The notes below the pieces were generated by a model. The model was not told the origin of the DNA. It made no database searches and was given only the letters and a program-made list of their open reading frames with translations. Source: Ruminococcus sp. UBA7477 (GTDB lineage: Bacteria; Bacillota; Clostridia; Oscillospirales; Ruminococcaceae). From it: a DNA stretch of 22,667 bases. The stretch is taken from positions 53,787 through 76,453 of the forward strand of contig DLOT01000028.1 of assembly GCA_002479715.1 (NCBI GenBank). Direction: 5' to 3'. Within the stretch, counting starts at the first letter, position 1. Every line of letters begins with the position of its first letter. Shown here in pieces: positions 8,847 to 16,939 of the stretch. The translations under genes were made by a program, and so were the position numbers.

Positions 8847-9982
8847 TCTTCATTCCTCCATACCGTTTCGATCAATCCGGATAAATAGTCTTTTTGCTTA
8901 TCTGTCAGCGAACGTCCGTTTTGCATTTCATAAAGCTCTGTGAAAAGCTCCATCGGATTTTTTCGCTCGGCATTTTCCGAAAGCTCAAGGCTTGAGATGC
9001 TTCTTGTTCGTTCATTGTCATAAGTCAGATTGAAGTATCGCGGATAAGCTTCTCTGATAATTGCATACGCATCGGGTATCTCGACTTCGTCTGTAAGAAC
9101 GATAGCCGTATAGCCCTCGGTATCAACACTTTCACGAAAATCCTCCGACATAATTTTGCAAAACGCTCCGCGATGGCGGAACATATCATGCTGTGGTTTA
9201 AGGGGGATCTGCTCAATCGTTACACTTCCCTTTTCGCGCATCTCGACAAAGCAGACACTTTTATTGTCATTCAGCTCGCTCAATGAATATTTAAGCGGAG
9301 TCCCACAGTATCTTATATGCTCATAGCCGCCGATCTTTTGCGCCGTGTGGATATGACCGAGTGCCGCATAATCGAACGGAGCAAAAATCTCTGCCGAAAC
9401 GTTGTCAGTTCCTCCGACAGAGAAAAACTCGGAGTCACACCTTGATGCACCGGTGACAAACTGATGTGCAACAATAACATTTCTGTATTCGCTGTTGATC
9501 TCAAGGTTTCTGACTGCGGCTGAAACGCACTGGTCAAATGTCTTGATTTCCGTGTCGTTCAAGGCATTTCTTACATCCGACGGTCTGATATACGGCAGAA
9601 GATAGAAGTTTACCTGCCCGAAGTCATCGCATAAAACTACAGGATGTTTATCTCCGTCGTAGGCTTTTGAAAAATAAACTCCCGACTGCGACAGAATACT
9701 GCCTGCAAATGAAATGCGTTCTGCGTTATCGTGGTTGCCGCTGACTGCCAAAACAGTGATCTTCCTATTATTGAGTGCGGTCAGAAAGCTGTCAAAAAGA
9801 TGAACCGCTTCAACGGTCGGCATACTTTTGTCGTAGATATCTCCGGCGATCACAACAGCATCACATCTTTTTTCAACAGCGATATCTGCAATTTCGTTCA
9901 ATATATATTCCTGCTCGTCTATGAGCGGAAGATCACTAAGCTGTATACCGAGATGAAGATCGGAAATATGCAGAAATCTCAA
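8843..9982 (-). CDS. sbcD: DNA repair nuclease subunit SbcD (Mre11-like)
   Basis: 379 residues. SbcD is the Mn-dependent nuclease partner of SbcC. It carries the calcineurin-like phosphoesterase motifs in order: SDLHLG (7-12), GDIYD (47-51), GNHD (82-85), AHQF (172-175) and GHIH (209-212). The C-terminal part (about 270-379) corresponds to the capping and SbcC-binding region. The start is a TTG at 9982-9980: the mature sequence begins exactly at the family's usual N-terminus, and AAGGAG lies 9 nt upstream (9992-9997), overlapping the dnaE stop. There is no nearby in-frame ATG that would keep the SDLH motif. The gene sits 13 nt after dnaE and overlaps sbcC by 4 nt. Confidence 0.96.
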   Translation of the reverse strand: MRFLHISDLHLGIQLSDLPLIDEQEYILNEIADIAVEKRCDAVVIAGDIYDKSMPTVEAVHLFDSFLTALNNRKITVLAVSGNHDNAERISFAGSILSQSGVYFSKAYDGDKHPVVLCDDFGQVNFYLLPYIRPSDVRNALNDTEIKTFDQCVSAAVRNLEINSEYRNVIVAHQFVTGASRCDSEFFSVGGTDNVSAEIFAPFDYAALGHIHTAQKIGGYEHIRYCGTPLKYSLSELNDNKSVCFVEMREKGSVTIEQIPLKPQHDMFRHRGAFCKIMSEDFRESVDTEGYTAIVLTDEVEIPDAYAIIREAYPRYFNLTYDNERTRSISSLELSENAERKNPMELFTELYEMQNGRSLTDKQKDYLSGLIETVWRNEE

Positions 9983-9991
9983 GCTTTTTCA

Positions 9992-9997
9992 CTCCTT
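9992..9997 (-). promoter_or_regulatory. Ribosome binding site that fixes the TTG start of sbcD
   Basis: AAGGAG on the minus strand, 9 nt before the TTG at 9982. Its first bases are shared with the TAA stop of dnaE, so ribosomes ending dnaE translation could reinitiate on sbcD. Confidence 0.8.
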
Positions 9998-12900
9998 ATT
10001 TCAAACCGAAGGCAACATTGCCCTCGCCTGCGATTTTTTCTAATTCCTTCAAAACCTGTTCTGTAAGTCCGATAGTTTTCGTACTTGACATTCTGACTGT
10101 CTTTCGGCTCTCTTTTATTGACAAAAGCAGCGGTGTGTTTCCGGGATTTCGGGCAGCAAGCTTTGCAATAGCCGAAGCTGCTTTTTCGTCATTCTGAGAG
10201 ATCTTAATATATAAGGTCTTTTGCATCATATTGTCTGAGTAGCTTCTTGCAGAAACAACATCCTCCGCGACAAGCTTGGGCAACTCATCATCTTTTGTTG
10301 AGACCCTGCCCGAAACGACTATCGGCTCTCCCGATGAGAGCATATCGCGGGAGTCCTTCAGTATGTTCGAGAAAACGATGATCTCAATCTCACCGCTGAT
10401 GTCCTCGCAGGTCGCAAATGCCATTCGGTCGCCGTTTTTGGTGTTATGCAGCTTTATCGAAGTTGTTATCAGCATGACAGATACTTTGTCGCCGTCATTA
10501 AGGGCTGCACCGCCGTCTGCAATCTCCAATATCTTAGAAACCGGCGTTATTCTTGCCGCACGGCATATAGGCATATATTTTTCAAGGGGATGTCCTGAGA
10601 AATACATACCCAAAGCTTCTTTCTCCATTTCAAGCTTTTCGCTGTCTGAAAAATCCGGTTCGGGAGGAAAACAGTCAAGCTCAGTCACTGTTGTTTCTTC
10701 ATTGTTAAACAAGCCGAAAAGATCCATCTGTCCGCTGATGTTGCTTCGCGACTGTGAAGCCGCTTCCTTGAGCAGACGTTCATAGTTGTGAAGCATCTGC
10801 CGTCTGTTAGAGCCGCCTAAGCCGTCAAAAGCGCCGCTCCGTATAAAATACTCAAGCGCTCGTGAGTTAATATTCTCAGAGCCTATCCGCGAACAAAAAT
10901 CGCTCAGCGATTTAAACACGCCGTTTGCATTTCTTTCGGCGATAATGCCGTCGATCATTGCAGAGCCTGTGTTCTTAACGCCAATAAGACCGAAGCGTAT
11001 AGAGCCATTTTCGGTTTCAAATTCTTTTTGACTTCTGTTGATATCAACAGGGAGGATTTCAACTCCGTTTTTACGACAGCTTACGCAGTAAGACACTGCC
11101 TTCAAGACGCTTTCGCCTATTTCATAGGTTATCAGTGAAGCCATATATTCCTTGTAGAAGTATTTCCGAAGATAAGCCGTGTGGTAGGCGATGGTAGAAT
11201 ATGCGGCAGCATGGGATTTGTTAAATGCATAAGATGCAAATGAAGTCATAGTGTCAAAAAGCTTGTTTGCTGTCTTTTCATCAACACCGTTAGCGATACA
11301 GCCGGTGCAGTTTACAGAACCGTCGGGATTTTTCTCTCCGTATACAAAAGCATTTCTTTCGGCCTCAAGAACCTTTGCTTTTTTCTTAGCCATTGCCCGG
11401 CGGACAATATCCGCTCTGCCGTAGGAATAGCCGGCAAGGCTGCGAAATATCTGCATGACCTGCTCCTGATAGATGATGCAGCCGTAGGTGTCCTCCAGAA
11501 TCGGCTTTAAAAGAGGGTGAAGATAGGTTATCTTATCCGGTTGATTTTTATTTCTGATATAAGTCGGAATACTGTCCATAGGACCCGGACGGTAGAGGGC
11601 TATCGCGGCGATCAGGTCGTTTATTCTCTGAGGGACAAGGCTTTGAAGCGTTGCGGTCATTCCTGCACTTTCAAATTGAAAAACTCCGTCTGTTTCTCCG
11701 TTTGCCAGCATTTCATAAACGCCTTTATCATCTATCGGGAACTTCAGAATATCAAAATCGGGGAACTTCTTTCTGATCTCCTGCTCACATCTGTGTATGA
11801 CCGTCAGGTTGCGAAGACCCAGAAAATCAAACTTAATAAGCCCCAGGCTTTCCAAAACTCCGTATTCATACTGAGTTGAGATCTGACCGTCACGGCAGAA
11901 TAAAGGTACATAGCTGCCTACCGGCTCGTTTGTTATTACAACACCAGCAGGGTGCGTTCCGACGCTTCTCGGCATTCCCTCGATCTTCATCGCAGTGTCA
12001 ACTAGTTCCCGGGCACGTTTGTCGGTGTCGCATATCTCTCTTAGCTCCGGAGACGTTTTCAGAGCCTTCGCCAATGTCAGCCCGGGAGTTCTCGGTATTC
12101 GTTTGGCAACATCATCTGCAAGGCTGTATGGCAGCCCCATTGCCTTGGCGGCGTCGCGCACGGCTCCTCTGGCAGCCATGGTATTGAAGGTGGCGATCTG
12201 CGTCACATAGCTGCTTCCATAGCGGTTTTTAACATAGTCGATGACTTTTTGCCTGCCGATGATACAAAAGTCAATATCAAAGTCGGGCATAGAGACACGC
12301 TCAGGGTTTAAAAATCTTTCAAAAAGCAGATCATATTTCAGAGGATCTATACCGGTTATGCCTAAACAATAAGCGCAAATGCTGCCTGCGCCGCTTCCCC
12401 TGCCTACTCCGATCGGAATATCCTGTCTTCTTGCATAGCTTGTGAAGTCCCACACTATTAAAAAATAATCGACAAATCCCATTTTTTCAATTACGGATAT
12501 CTCATACTCCATGCGGCTTTTGGCGGCCTCGTTGCCCTTTCCGTATCGCTTTTCGAGGCCCTCCTCGCACAGCTTCCTGAAAAACACTTTGCTGTCATCA
12601 ACGCCCTTTGCATGAAATGCAGGGAGCTTGAGCTTTCCAAACTCAAATTCAAGCTCGCACATATCTGCGATCTTACAAGTGTTTTCGACTGCCTTGGGGT
12701 ATGCTTTAAAAAGCTCGTACATTTCATCGGCGGATTTAAGATAATACTCATCCGTTGAGAAAGCCATACTGCTGGGAGATTGCAAAGTAGTTCCGGTTGT
12801 AATGCAGTTGAGGACGCGCTGCATCAGAGCGTCGCTTTTGGAAATGTAATGAGCGTCGTTGGTTGCGACAAGCGGTATGCCGGTTTCATCAGAAAGCCGC

Positions 12901-13472
12901 ACAAGAAGCGGAAGTATACGCTTCTGCTCCGCCATTCCGTGATCTTGGATTTCAATATAGTAATTTCCCTGTCCGAAGATGCTGTTATATAACAGTGCGG
13001 TTTTCTTTGCGCCGTCGTAGTCACCGTCAGACAGCTGACGCGGAATTTGTCCTGCAAGACAGGCTGACAGGCAGACCAGTCCATCTGAGTGTTTTTTCAG
13101 ACTGTCAAGATCGATCCTCGGTTTGTTATAGAAGCCTTCAATATATCCCAGAGAAACCAAGCTGATGAGATTTTTGTAGCCCTGCATATTTTTGCAAAGT
13201 AGGACCAAGTGATAAGGCATCTTATCAAGAACACCTGCTTTGTCAAAACGTGAGCGCGGTGCGACATACACTTCACAGCCGATGATCGGCTTGATACCGG
13301 CCTTTTTGCAGGCATTATAAAATTCCACAGCTCCGTACATATTGCCGTGATCTGTGATTGCGAGTGCAGTTTGTCCCATACTTGCGGCGGTGGCTGCTGC
13401 CTCTGAAATCCGGCAGGCACCGTCGAGAAGACTGTATTCGGTATGAACATGGAGATGAACAAAATCAGTCAT
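9996..13472 (-). CDS. dnaE: DNA polymerase III subunit alpha (DnaE type)
   Basis: 1158 residues from the chosen start. It is a C-family replicative polymerase; in Firmicutes DnaE usually extends primers before PolC takes over. An N-terminal PHP domain opens with FVHLHVHTEYSLLDG and keeps its metal-ligand residues (TDHGN, GCEVY, TNDAH). The palm has GRGSGAGS and PDFDIDF (about 396-402) plus the third Asp in KFDFLGLR (about 549). A helix-hairpin-helix/beta-clamp region follows, then a C-terminal OB fold (about 980-1080, GDRMAFATCEDISGEIEI). No intein is seen. An in-frame ATG seven codons earlier (13493) shares ATGA with the whiA stop. I prefer the ATG at 13472 because GGAGGGG lies 6 nt before it and the protein then begins as family members do. 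Confidence 0.96.
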   Translation of the reverse strand: MTDFVHLHVHTEYSLLDGACRISEAAATAASMGQTALAITDHGNMYGAVEFYNACKKAGIKPIIGCEVYVAPRSRFDKAGVLDKMPYHLVLLCKNMQGYKNLISLVSLGYIEGFYNKPRIDLDSLKKHSDGLVCLSACLAGQIPRQLSDGDYDGAKKTALLYNSIFGQGNYYIEIQDHGMAEQKRILPLLVRLSDETGIPLVATNDAHYISKSDALMQRVLNCITTGTTLQSPSSMAFSTDEYYLKSADEMYELFKAYPKAVENTCKIADMCELEFEFGKLKLPAFHAKGVDDSKVFFRKLCEEGLEKRYGKGNEAAKSRMEYEISVIEKMGFVDYFLIVWDFTSYARRQDIPIGVGRGSGAGSICAYCLGITGIDPLKYDLLFERFLNPERVSMPDFDIDFCIIGRQKVIDYVKNRYGSSYVTQIATFNTMAARGAVRDAAKAMGLPYSLADDVAKRIPRTPGLTLAKALKTSPELREICDTDKRARELVDTAMKIEGMPRSVGTHPAGVVITNEPVGSYVPLFCRDGQISTQYEYGVLESLGLIKFDFLGLRNLTVIHRCEQEIRKKFPDFDILKFPIDDKGVYEMLANGETDGVFQFESAGMTATLQSLVPQRINDLIAAIALYRPGPMDSIPTYIRNKNQPDKITYLHPLLKPILEDTYGCIIYQEQVMQIFRSLAGYSYGRADIVRRAMAKKKAKVLEAERNAFVYGEKNPDGSVNCTGCIANGVDEKTANKLFDTMTSFASYAFNKSHAAAYSTIAYHTAYLRKYFYKEYMASLITYEIGESVLKAVSYCVSCRKNGVEILPVDINRSQKEFETENGSIRFGLIGVKNTGSAMIDGIIAERNANGVFKSLSDFCSRIGSENINSRALEYFIRSGAFDGLGGSNRRQMLHNYERLLKEAASQSRSNISGQMDLFGLFNNEETTVTELDCFPPEPDFSDSEKLEMEKEALGMYFSGHPLEKYMPICRAARITPVSKILEIADGGAALNDGDKVSVMLITTSIKLHNTKNGDRMAFATCEDISGEIEIIVFSNILKDSRDMLSSGEPIVVSGRVSTKDDELPKLVAEDVVSARSYSDNMMQKTLYIKISQNDEKAASAIAKLAARNPGNTPLLLSIKESRKTVRMSSTKTIGLTEQVLKELEKIAGEGNVAFGLK

Positions 13473-13478
13473 GCTTTT

Positions 13479-13485
13479 CCCCTCC
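13479..13485 (-). promoter_or_regulatory. Ribosome binding site deciding the dnaE start
   Basis: GGAGGGG on the minus strand, 6 nt upstream of the ATG at 13472. The earlier ATG at 13493 has no comparable site and lies on the whiA stop codon. Confidence 0.75.
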
Positions 13486-13489
13486 GGAT

Positions 13490-14392
13490 TCATGGTTTCT
13501 TAGCAAGCTCAACAAGCTTGCTAAGCTTCCTGTTGAGTGCGCTGCGCGAAACAGGTGGCTCGATCAGGCTGCAAAGCTCGCTCAGCGGCAGATCCGGGTG
13601 TTCAAGTCTTTTTTTTGCGATCTGCGCGAGGTCAAGCGGAAGAGAGCCCAGCTCTCCCCGATCTGTCAGTATATTGATCGCCTCGATCTGCCTGCCGGCA
13701 GCCTCTCCGAGCTTTTTCATATTTGCATAGGTGCAGTTTATCGAACGGTTGATCCGGTTGCTGCCCTCCTTATCAACCTTGACGGTGATATGTTTGAGCG
13801 CACAGCCCGAGGCGCCCATAAATATCAGCAGATCCTGTATGCTTTCGCTGTCCTTGAGATATACGATTTGCTTTTTGCCGCGCTCAGTCTGTTTTGCAAG
13901 AACGGAACAACTCTCTATCAGTGTCAGACCAAGGTCATTGCAAAGACCTAAATTGGGCAAGACAAACTCTAGATGTGACGGTTTATTCGGATCATTTACG
14001 CTTCCGCAAACCAAAAAAGCGCCTGCTACAACGGCGGCTGTCAACTTTTGCTTGCTGCATAAGTCTGCCGGCATTTTGGGGCGCTTTGAGCCTTTTTCAA
14101 ATGAAAATCTATCAAATGCTTTTTTTATTGCAGAGCTTGCTGTCAGTGAAACCGAGAAAAGCCTTCTGCCGCCTTGTTCGATAACCTCGGGTGTCAACGA
14201 AACCTCCGCGATACGAGAAAGATTTTTGGCAAAAAATACGGCGGTAGGCTCGCTTTCCGTAATCAAAGAAATGCAGTTCTCGGACAGCTGTTTTCCGAAA
14301 AGCAGCATACCGGAAAGACACGCGTCACACTGACGGCGCGTGTTTAAGCTTTGCAGTATTTCTTCCTTGACCTCCGCAGAAAATGCCCGCAT
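13490..14392 (-). CDS. whiA: DNA-binding protein WhiA
   Basis: 300 residues, close to the usual length. WhiA proteins pair a LAGLIDADG homing-endonuclease-like N-terminal fold that has lost catalysis with a C-terminal helix-turn-helix. They act in sporulation gene control in actinomycetes and in cell division or chromosome segregation in Firmicutes. The conserved start MRAFSAEVKEEIL is present. The central region (about 120-200) contains the DUF199-like NDPNKPSHLEF and the KDSESIQDLLIFMGA stretch. The last 50 residues show the helix-turn-helix, with LAQIAKKRLEHPDLPLSEL followed by SRSALNRKL. GGAGG lies 4 nt before the ATG. It sits 10 nt after rapZ and its TGA abuts dnaE. The family's usual neighbour yvcK is missing. 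Confidence 0.95.
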   Translation of the reverse strand: MRAFSAEVKEEILQSLNTRRQCDACLSGMLLFGKQLSENCISLITESEPTAVFFAKNLSRIAEVSLTPEVIEQGGRRLFSVSLTASSAIKKAFDRFSFEKGSKRPKMPADLCSKQKLTAAVVAGAFLVCGSVNDPNKPSHLEFVLPNLGLCNDLGLTLIESCSVLAKQTERGKKQIVYLKDSESIQDLLIFMGASGCALKHITVKVDKEGSNRINRSINCTYANMKKLGEAAGRQIEAINILTDRGELGSLPLDLAQIAKKRLEHPDLPLSELCSLIEPPVSRSALNRKLSKLVELAKKP

Positions 14393-14402
14393 AATTCCTC
14401 CG

Positions 14403-15263
14403 TTAATGTTTATCTATATCCCTGTGAGATATTCTCACCTTATGTTGATCCTTTATTAAGTGCTTTCCGACCTTTTCGGCAAATGTTACGCTTCTGTGCT
14501 TACCACCAGTGCAGCCGAATGCGATAACGAGCTGAGATTTTCCTTCCTTGATGTAGAGCGGCAATAGAAAATCTATCAGGTTCTCCAGCTTATGCAAAAG
14601 AATCTGAGAATCTTCAAAGCTCATAACATACTCCGAGACCTCGGTATTCAGTCCTGTCTTTGTCTTTAGGCTCTCGATATAGAAAGGATTTGGCAGGCAG
14701 CGGACATCGAAAACCAGATCGGCGTCTGTCGGGCTTCCGTATTTAAATCCGAACGAATAGACATCTATGTGTATAAAGTCGCCCGCGCCGGACAGGAAGG
14801 TGCTGTACATTTTTTCTTTAAACTGAGCTGTGGAGAGATTTGAGGTGTCAATATAGTAATCCGCCGCTTCCCTGGCAGCCGAGAGAAAGTCACGTTCAGC
14901 CTCAATGGCATTCTTTATGTTGCCGTAGTATGCATCATCAAGCGGGTGCTTGCGCCTGGTCTCCTTATATCGTCTGATTATGCATTCATCGCTCGCATCT
15001 AGGAACAAAAGCTTAAAGACTGTATTTTCCGATTTAAGCTCGGAAAGCGTGCTGCGAAAGCCGGATATAAAATCACGGCTTCGAATATCAACTACAAAAG
15101 CGACCTTATCCACACTGTCGTTGGTCGCCGAGCAGATCTGCGCAAATTTGGAGATCAATTCGGGAGGCATATTGTCGATACAGTAGTAGCCCATATCCTC
15201 CAGAACGTCGATCGCTGTTGATTTGCCGCTTCCGGAAATTCCCGTAACTATTAAATACTTCAT
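14403..15263 (-). CDS. rapZ: RapZ/YvcJ-family nucleotide-binding protein
   Basis: 286 residues, standard length. RapZ binds nucleotides. In E. coli its C-terminal domain also senses glucosamine-6-phosphate and directs RNase E to the GlmZ small RNA; in Firmicutes (YvcJ) the role is less clear. Visible: Walker A GISGSGKS (8-15), YYCIDNMPP (26-34), RYKETRRKHPL (98-108), YSFGFKYG (169-176), DVRCLPNPFY (186-195) and GCTGGKHRSV (250-259). The ATG at 15263 has GGGAG 9 nt upstream. It follows murB by 21 nt and precedes whiA by 10 nt. Placement among cell-wall genes fits a link to amino-sugar supply, but that is inference. Confidence 0.96.
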   Translation of the reverse strand: MKYLIVTGISGSGKSTAIDVLEDMGYYCIDNMPPELISKFAQICSATNDSVDKVAFVVDIRSRDFISGFRSTLSELKSENTVFKLLFLDASDECIIRRYKETRRKHPLDDAYYGNIKNAIEAERDFLSAAREAADYYIDTSNLSTAQFKEKMYSTFLSGAGDFIHIDVYSFGFKYGSPTDADLVFDVRCLPNPFYIESLKTKTGLNTEVSEYVMSFEDSQILLHKLENLIDFLLPLYIKEGKSQLVIAFGCTGGKHRSVTFAEKVGKHLIKDQHKVRISHRDIDKH

Positions 15264-15284
15264 ATTAGATCGCTCCCGTCCGGA

Positions 15285-16199
15285 TCATTCAATAATTCTT
15301 ACTTCGCACTGAAGAGAATAGCCTGTTTTATCAAAAACTATATTTTGTATGTTCTTTATCAGCGTAACTATATCATCGAAGGTTGCGCCGCCTTTATTTA
15401 TAACAAACCCACAGTGCTTTTCAGAGACCTGCGCTCCGCCGACTGTATAGCCGCGCAGCCCGCATTCATCAATCAGCTTGCCGGCAAAGTTTCCTGTCGG
15501 GCGTTTAAAGGTTGAGCCTGCACTTGGAAATTCGAGCGGCTGCTTGGACTTTCGCCTGCTCATAAGGTCATCCATTTTTGATTTTATTTCTTCCCTGCTG
15601 CCTTTTTGAAGCCGGAATACCGCCTTTGTGATAACGCAGTCGATATGCTGAAATATTGAGCCGCGGTAACAGAGCTGCATCTGATCCGCCGAAAAGGACA
15701 TAGGCTTTCCGCTGAAATCAATAGCTTCTGCACTCAGTATCACTTTAGAAATATCTCCGTCATATGCTCCGGCATTCATAAAGACTCCGCCGCCGACTGT
15801 TCCCGGTATCCCATAGGCAAATTCAAGACCGGTCAGACTGTTTTGCAAAGCAAATGAGCAAAGCTGCATAAGCGTGCAGCCGGATTGAGCCTCAATGGTC
15901 GTTTCATCTGTCATTCTTATTCCCTGAAAATCCCTGCCGATAACAAGACAGGCACCGTCAAAGCCTTTATCACTGCAAAGAACATTAGAGCCGTTGCCCA
16001 AAACCAGTAATCTCACTCCGTTATCAGTGCAGTACTTCAAAAAGGTTGCCAATGCTCTTTCGCTGTTTACAAAAGTCAAAAAAGAGCATTCTCCGCCGAC
16101 CTTGAAGGTCGTATGTCTGCTGAGCGGCTCATTTATAAGATAGCAGCAGCCGTGTTTTTCGGCGGCGGCGATCAGATCGTTGATATGTTGTCTGTCCAT
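15285..16199 (-). CDS. murB: UDP-N-acetylenolpyruvoylglucosamine reductase MurB
   Basis: 304 residues from the chosen start. MurB is the FAD enzyme that reduces UDP-GlcNAc-enolpyruvate to UDP-N-acetylmuramate with NADPH in the cytoplasm. Visible: HTTFKVGG; the FAD-binding LLVLGNGSN; AYGIPGTVGGGVFMNAGAY; YRGSIF with its active-site Arg (about 179); SAGSTFKRP with the proton-donating Ser (about 229); GLRGYTVGGAQVS; and the C-terminal CEVRIIE with the catalytic Glu (about 299). Length and sequence fit a type II MurB. An in-frame ATG five codons earlier (16214) shares ATGA with the upstream stop but has no ribosome binding site. The ATG at 16199 has GGAG 5 nt upstream (16205-16208) and is preferred. 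Confidence 0.96.
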   Translation of the reverse strand: MDRQHINDLIAAAEKHGCCYLINEPLSRHTTFKVGGECSFLTFVNSERALATFLKYCTDNGVRLLVLGNGSNVLCSDKGFDGACLVIGRDFQGIRMTDETTIEAQSGCTLMQLCSFALQNSLTGLEFAYGIPGTVGGGVFMNAGAYDGDISKVILSAEAIDFSGKPMSFSADQMQLCYRGSIFQHIDCVITKAVFRLQKGSREEIKSKMDDLMSRRKSKQPLEFPSAGSTFKRPTGNFAGKLIDECGLRGYTVGGAQVSEKHCGFVINKGGATFDDIVTLIKNIQNIVFDKTGYSLQCEVRIIE

Positions 16200-16210
16200 A
16201 GGCACTCCAA

Positions 16211-16939
16211 TCATTCAAAAAGCGTTTTACCATGTTTTTTCTCTATATGCTCTTTAATATAATCCCAATGCGCATTTGCTACAAGTCTTTCGGGGAAATC
16301 GAGGCTCTCGGCCATTTGAAGAGATAATGGCATCTGCCCGACAAGCTCATGAAAATGTGCATCTGTGTCAATACATATCATCGCATCGTACTTTTTGCAG
16401 AGCTTCATAAGCTCATAGGCGTTTTCGCGGGAACCTTTTTTCCAGTTTATCGAGCTTTCGTTTATCTCAATAAACTTTCCGTATTCCTTAAACTTCTTAA
16501 CGCATTTTTCCATATCAAATTCATATGAAGCCGTTGTAGGATGACCGATAAGATCGACATCCGGGTTTTCAGCAAGTTTAAGATAGCCCATGGTGTGTTC
16601 CTCAGGAGTTGAGGGCGCGATAACTGTTGAGTGATATGATGCTATTATCCACTCAAGAAATTTGTAGCTGGCCTCATCAATGTCGAGATTTCCGTCATAA
16701 TCCGTAACGTTTGCCTCGATGCCGTGAACGACATACACCCCGTTAATCTTATGCGGCAAAACCTTGAGATTATGAAAATGCCAGCAATGCGGCGCATCGC
16801 AGCCTGAGATCGAGTGGTCTGTCATTGCGACAGCTCTGAGACCTGTGCCTGCTGCAAAGGTGCAGTTTTCGGTTATTGTTGAATATGCATGAGTTGAAGC
16901 AACTGTGTGGGTGTGCATATCCGCCTCGATCCGAAACAT
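16211..16939 (-). CDS. PHP-domain phosphoesterase (YcdX-like)
   Basis: 242 residues from ATG 16939. PHP-family metallohydrolases hydrolyse phosphate esters using a three-metal site. Visible ligand motifs: DMHTHT (7-12), TDHS (40-43), HGIEAN (about 72-77), SYHS (about 101-104), GHPTT (about 136) and the C-terminal CIDTDAHFHE. Overall it resembles the YcdX/YtvI-type stand-alone PHP phosphatases; the true substrate is unknown. It commonly travels with hprK and murB in Clostridia. Its ATG shares one base with the hprK stop (TGATG), and GGGAGG (16947-16952) lies 7 nt upstream inside hprK. A TTG one codon earlier is also in frame but poorly spaced. Coupling to hprK suggests a phosphate-related or signalling role, which is inference. 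Confidence 0.9.
   Translation of the reverse strand: MFRIEADMHTHTVASTHAYSTITENCTFAAGTGLRAVAMTDHSISGCDAPHCWHFHNLKVLPHKINGVYVVHGIEANVTDYDGNLDIDEASYKFLEWIIASYHSTVIAPSTPEEHTMGYLKLAENPDVDLIGHPTTASYEFDMEKCVKKFKEYGKFIEINESSINWKKGSRENAYELMKLCKKYDAMICIDTDAHFHELVGQMPLSLQMAESLDFPERLVANAHWDYIKEHIEKKHGKTLFE

Noticed and set aside
13473..13493. Upstream ATG as the dnaE start
   Set aside because: It coincides with the whiA stop but lacks a ribosome binding site. The ATG at 13472 has GGAGGGG at good spacing and matches the family N-terminus.
13358..13951. 197-codon plus-strand open frame across the dnaE/whiA junction
   Set aside because: Antisense to two firmly identified genes with no start signals or recognisable protein features.
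13731..14333. 200-codon open frame on the plus strand opposite whiA
   Set aside because: It lies entirely antisense to a well-conserved gene, has no ribosome binding site, and its translation resembles no known family. It is a shadow of whiA codon use.
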